Assembly: GCA_019240215.1 (NCBI GenBank)
Contig: JAFAYQ010000050.1
Location: 20,098-84,097, forward strand
DNA from: Actinomycetota bacterium
GTDB taxonomy: Bacteria; Actinomycetota; Actinomycetes; Streptosporangiales; Streptosporangiaceae
Direction: 5' to 3'
DNA: 64,000 nt
The notes under the pieces were generated by a model, which searched no databases, had not been told where the DNA came from, and was given only the letters and a program-made list of their open reading frames with translations. Below are positions 58,222 to 64,000 of the stretch, one piece after another; positions within the stretch are counted from its first letter, which is position 1, and each line of letters starts with the position of its first letter. Made by a program: the position numbers and the translations under genes.

Positions 58222-59172
58222 TCAGCTGGTGGTGTCGCCGGGACCGCCGGTCGAGCTGGTCTCCGCGGGCGGTTCCGGTGTCGGGCTGGTCTCGCCCGCG
58301 CTGGGCCGCTGTTCCGCGCCGAAGATCTCGCTGCGCACCCGGTCCAGGGTCTCGTCGAGGATGATGCGCAGCTCGGTCAGCGCGTCCTCACCGGCCTCGG
58401 CGCTGGCCTGCCAGGCCATCTTGCGCATCTCGCGGACGAAGTCCTTGACCGTGTGCTCGAGGTCGTGCAGCAGCCGGACGTCGGGCTTGCCCGGGAACCC
58501 GCGGCGGCCGGGCCAGTCGGCCCAGGCGGCCCAGTTGCCCCAGTCCTGGCCGGCCGACCGGGCCTGCTCGCGTTCGCTGCGGCCCTGGTCGCGTTCGGCC
58601 TTGGCCTGCTCACGCTCGGCCCGGGCCCACTCCTTGGCGTCGTCGCGGATCCGGCGGGCGCTCTCCTTGGCGTCGTCGCGCGCCTGGCGGGCCCGCTCCC
58701 GGGCCTCTTCCCGGTTCCAGCGCGCCCGCTGGCGGGCCTGCTCGGCCGCGGCCCGGCCGGTGTCCGGCCCGGCCCCCTCGGGCGGCCGGGCGTTACGGGC
58801 AGCCCAGGTCAGCTCCTCGCGCAGGCTGCGCACGGTCTCGCGGACGTCCTCCTTGACTTCGCGCACCACGTCACGTACGGAGTCCGACAGCTCCTGCTCG
58901 AGCTCGGCCAGCTCGTCCTCGCGCTCCCGCAGCTCCTGGCGGCCGGCGTCGGTGATCCGGTAGACCTTGCGGCCGTCGACCTCGTCGTGGGTGACCAGGC
59001 CTTCCTCCTCCAGCCGGGCCAGCCGGGGATAGATCGTGCCGGGCGAGGGAGCGTAGACGCCCATGAACTGGTCGCGCAGCATCCGGATGACCTCGTACCC
59101 GTGCCGCGGCTCCTCGTCGAGCAGCCGCAGCAGGTAGAGCCGGAGCCTGCCGTGCCGGAAAACCGGACTCAT
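58222..59172 (-). CDS. PadR-family regulator with long charged coiled-coil extension
   Basis: A 316-aa PadR regulator. The wHTH is at residues 9-80 (LRLYLLRLLDEEPRHGYEVIRMLRDQF ... SPGTIYPRLARLEEEGLVTHDEVDGRKVYRIT). A long coiled coil follows at about 82-205, rich in Arg/Glu/Ala (EREQAKAERDQGRSEREQAR). Another helical segment and a Pro/Ser/Thr tail complete it; ordinary PadR proteins end near 110-180 residues. ATG overlaps the stop of the DUF4097 gene (ATGA). Two CAAGA-N4-TCTTG palindromes upstream of that gene are likely its operators. Confidence 0.92.
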   Translation of the reverse strand: MSPVFRHGRLRLYLLRLLDEEPRHGYEVIRMLRDQFMGVYAPSPGTIYPRLARLEEEGLVTHDEVDGRKVYRITDAGRQELREREDELAELEQELSDSVRDVVREVKEDVRETVRSLREELTWAARNARPPEGAGPDTGRAAAEQARQRARWNREEARERARQARDDAKESARRIRDDAKEWARAEREQAKAERDQGRSEREQARSAGQDWGNWAAWADWPGRRGFPGKPDVRLLHDLEHTVKDFVREMRKMAWQASAEAGEDALTELRIILDETLDRVRSEIFGAEQRPSAGETSPTPEPPAETSSTGGPGDTTS

Positions 59173-60023
59173 CGAGTCTCGCCCTTCGTCTGTGCGTCCT
59201 CGGCCTGGTCGCCGCCGTGGGTGGGCGGCGCGGGCTCGGGCCGTTTGAGCAGTGTGACCTGACCGGACAGCGTGGTCACGGAAATCTGCCCTGAACCGGC
59301 GCCCAGCGTACCGTTCACCATTCGCGAGGCTGGAGCGTGTGCGCTGCGCAGGCAGTCGAACTCACTCAGCACCCGGCCCGAGGTCGACCGCAGGCTGACC
59401 TTGGCGTCCGGCCGGGCGGGCAGCCGCAGGGCCACGTCGGACGACACCGTCGCTACCCGCACCTGGCCTGGTGTACCCAGGTGCACGTCGGCGGTGACGC
59501 TGCCGCTGACGGTCTTGGCGTCCAGCCGGTCCAGCGAGCCGCCCGCCAGCGTGAGGTCGCCGGACACCGAGTTGAACGTGACCTGGCCGTTCAGGTCCTG
59601 GGCTTCGACGTCGCCGGACACCGTGCGGGCCTCGACCCGGCCGCCCAGCCCGTCCAGCGTGATCGGCCCGGACAGGCTGCGCACCGAGGTGCGGGCGCTC
59701 ACCCCCGACACCACCGCGGTGGCGGCCACCACGCCGACCTGGGCCGGGCAGTCGCGCGGGACGGTGACGGTCATCTCGGCCGCGTGCACCTGCGGCCGCA
59801 GCCAGTCCAGGAGGCCGTCCCAGGTCAGGTCCTGGTAGCTGATCGTCAGCACGCCGCCGTCGTGGCTGACCACCAGCGGCTGGCCGGTGATGCTGGTGAT
59901 GTCGAGGGCGGGGGCTTCGCCAGTGGCCAGGACCGCCACCGAGCCGGCGATGGTCCGGACCTTGAGAGCGGTCACGTCGTCAAAGGCGAGGCGGGTCGGT
60001 GCGTCGACCGTCCACTGCGTCAT
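59169..60023 (-). CDS. DUF4097 beta-strand repeat protein
   Basis: A 284-aa soluble protein made of short beta-repeat units of the DUF4097 type, forming a right-handed beta-helix-like fold: ARTSVRSLSGPITLDGLGG, VEARTVSGDVEAQDLNGQVTFNSVSGDLTLAGGS, LDAKTVSGSVTADV. The repeating xxTVSGxV pattern recurs at roughly 20-residue spacing. It has no signal peptide, so it acts in the cytoplasm. Function unknown; genes of this family are regularly paired with PadR regulators, suggesting a sensing or scaffold role. ATG (MTQWTVDAPTRLAF). Confidence 0.9.
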   Translation of the reverse strand: MTQWTVDAPTRLAFDDVTALKVRTIAGSVAVLATGEAPALDITSITGQPLVVSHDGGVLTISYQDLTWDGLLDWLRPQVHAAEMTVTVPRDCPAQVGVVAATAVVSGVSARTSVRSLSGPITLDGLGGRVEARTVSGDVEAQDLNGQVTFNSVSGDLTLAGGSLDRLDAKTVSGSVTADVHLGTPGQVRVATVSSDVALRLPARPDAKVSLRSTSGRVLSEFDCLRSAHAPASRMVNGTLGAGSGQISVTTLSGQVTLLKRPEPAPPTHGGDQAEDAQTKGETR

Positions 60024-60034
60024 CGGCTGTCTCC

Positions 60035-60150
60035 TGTCTCACCCGGCCCGGCGGCCTTCCGCCGTCGCCATTTCTCACCGGCCCCGGCGGCCTTCCGCCG
60101 TCGCCATGTCTCACCAGCCCGCGGCTTTCCGCCGTCGCCTACGTCGCACC
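60035..60150. repeat. 36-bp tandem repeat upstream of the DUF4097 gene
   Basis: Copies begin at 60035, 60071, 60107 and 60142 (the last diverged). Each includes TCTCACC, GGCCCCGGCGG and CTTCCGCCGTCGCC blocks. They fill the 5' leader between the PadR operator-like palindromes and the DUF4097 start codon. Period 36, 36 and 35 bp. Confidence 0.85.
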
Positions 60151-60268
60151 GGCCCCGGCGGGACTCCGCAGTGACCGGGTCTGACCCGATCCCGGCGCGG
60201 ATTCCGCCGCGACCACGTCCGACCCGGCACCGGCCCGGAACTCCCGCCGTTACCAGCCCTTTATGAAT

Positions 60269-60316
60269 CAAGATATATCTTGTCCTCGATTACTCCGGTG
60301 GTCAAGATGTGTCTTG
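60269..60316. promoter_or_regulatory. Twin palindromes, likely PadR operators
   Basis: CAAGATATATCTTG (60269-60282) is a perfect 14-bp palindrome, and CAAGATGTGTCTTG (60303-60316) repeats it with two central changes. Their starts are 34 bp apart, just over three helical turns. They are placed upstream of the DUF4097-PadR unit and beside the 3' end of the DUF6104 gene. The sequence is strikingly AT-rich for this genome. Confidence 0.75.
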
Positions 60317-60332
60317 AAAGGGGATCGGCTGG

Positions 60333-60506
60333 TCAGTCATCCTCGTCGAGCCGGGCCAGCCACTTGGCCAGCCGGTCAACGGGAACCTCGAACTCGGGGT
60401 TGAGGTCGACGAAGTCGCGCAGCCGTTCGGCCAGCCAGGACAGGCTGACCTCCTCCTCGCCGCGCCGTTCGGCGAGTTCCTCGATGCCCTGGTCGGTGAA
60501 GTACAT
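60333..60506 (-). CDS. Small DUF6104-family protein
   Basis: A 57-aa acidic protein: MYFTDQGIEELAERRGEE ... EVSLSWLAERLRDF, VDLNPEFEVPVDRLAKWLARLDEDD. The sequence matches the small actinobacterial DUF6104 family, recognised here from its invariant opening and the FVDLNPEFE block. The ATG at 60506 has an ideal GGGAGG site at 7 bp. It lies downstream of kgd on the same strand, beyond a hairpin. Function unknown. It is shorter than common gene-calling thresholds but is clearly coding. Confidence 0.88.
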   Translation of the reverse strand: MYFTDQGIEELAERRGEEEVSLSWLAERLRDFVDLNPEFEVPVDRLAKWLARLDEDD

Positions 60507-60532
60507 CTGTCCTCCCGGCCGCGGCCTGGGCG

Positions 60533-60560
60533 CCGGGGTGGCCGTGACTGGCCACCCCGG
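60533..60560 (-). terminator. kgd terminator
   Basis: CCGGGGTGGCC, loop GTGACT, GGCCACCCCGG: an 11-bp perfect stem lying between the kgd stop codon (60567) and the DUF6104 start. It may be read through to supply the small gene. Confidence 0.8.
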
Positions 60561-60566
60561 GCCTGG

Positions 60567-64000
<3,434 letters not shown>

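Overview
The window is high-GC DNA (about 70-75 percent) from an actinobacterium. The evidence is an lsr2 gene, a WhiB1-type iron-sulphur regulator, the mycothiol-linked sigma/anti-sigma pair SigR-RsrA, a DasR-like GntR regulator, nickel superoxide dismutase with its maturation protease, a SigF/RsbW pair and a Kgd-type 2-oxoglutarate dehydrogenase. The genus cannot be fixed from the sequence. No rRNA, tRNA, CRISPR array, insertion sequence or prophage was seen, so this reads as chromosome with small accessory patches.

Layout. 1-2.4 kb: lsr2 (cut by the window edge), a cobalamin-binding light-sensor-like regulator and a degenerate hemerythrin-like protein. 2.4-6.9 kb: a tightly overlapping MoxR/DUF58/DUF4129 envelope-type operon. 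7-11.3 kb: an APC permease, topoisomerase IB, a relic of arsM, an ArsI/CadI metalloenzyme and an SDR oxidoreductase. 11.3-15 kb: a frameshifted methyltransferase, a sortase with its likely DUF4397 substrate, and an ECF sigma/RskA-like anti-sigma pair. 15.6-20.9 kb: DUF3500, zwf and a PolA-like exonuclease/polymerase. 21-22.6 kb: YCII plus ECF42 sigma. 22.7-28.3 kb: a five-gene operon of two unknown proteins, a MoxR ATPase, a VWA metallopeptidase-like protein and DUF1275.

29-37.9 kb and 44.5-50 kb hold the two halves of a block whose gene content recalls the Mycobacterium tuberculosis Rv3218-Rv3228 / Streptomyces sigR neighbourhood: hisN, rsgA, SRAP, DksA-like, sigR-rsrA, two HD-domain membrane proteins, a biotinyl carrier, pdtaS and whiB1. 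aroA, usual between SRAP and rsgA, is missing. Between the halves lie a TPP enzyme with an SSS symporter and DUF3311, and a bioF/DasR-like/bioD operon. 50-53 kb: a lipid kinase, the sigF/rsbW pair and sodN/sodX. 53-64 kb: a second APC permease, a CGNR regulator, malic enzyme, a quinone-oxidoreductase-like protein, a DUF4097/PadR operon, a small DUF6104 protein and most of kgd.

Regulation can be read in several places: an exact SigR promoter before sigR, an ECF42-type -35 element before the YCII/ECF42 pair, two Crp-type palindromes before whiB1, twin palindromes before the DUF4097/PadR operon, palindromes between the MFS and LysR genes, and clear hairpin terminators after zwf, sodN, sodX, malic enzyme and kgd. 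The least explained parts are the cobalamin-sensor/hemerythrin-like pair and the five-gene MoxR/VWA operon.
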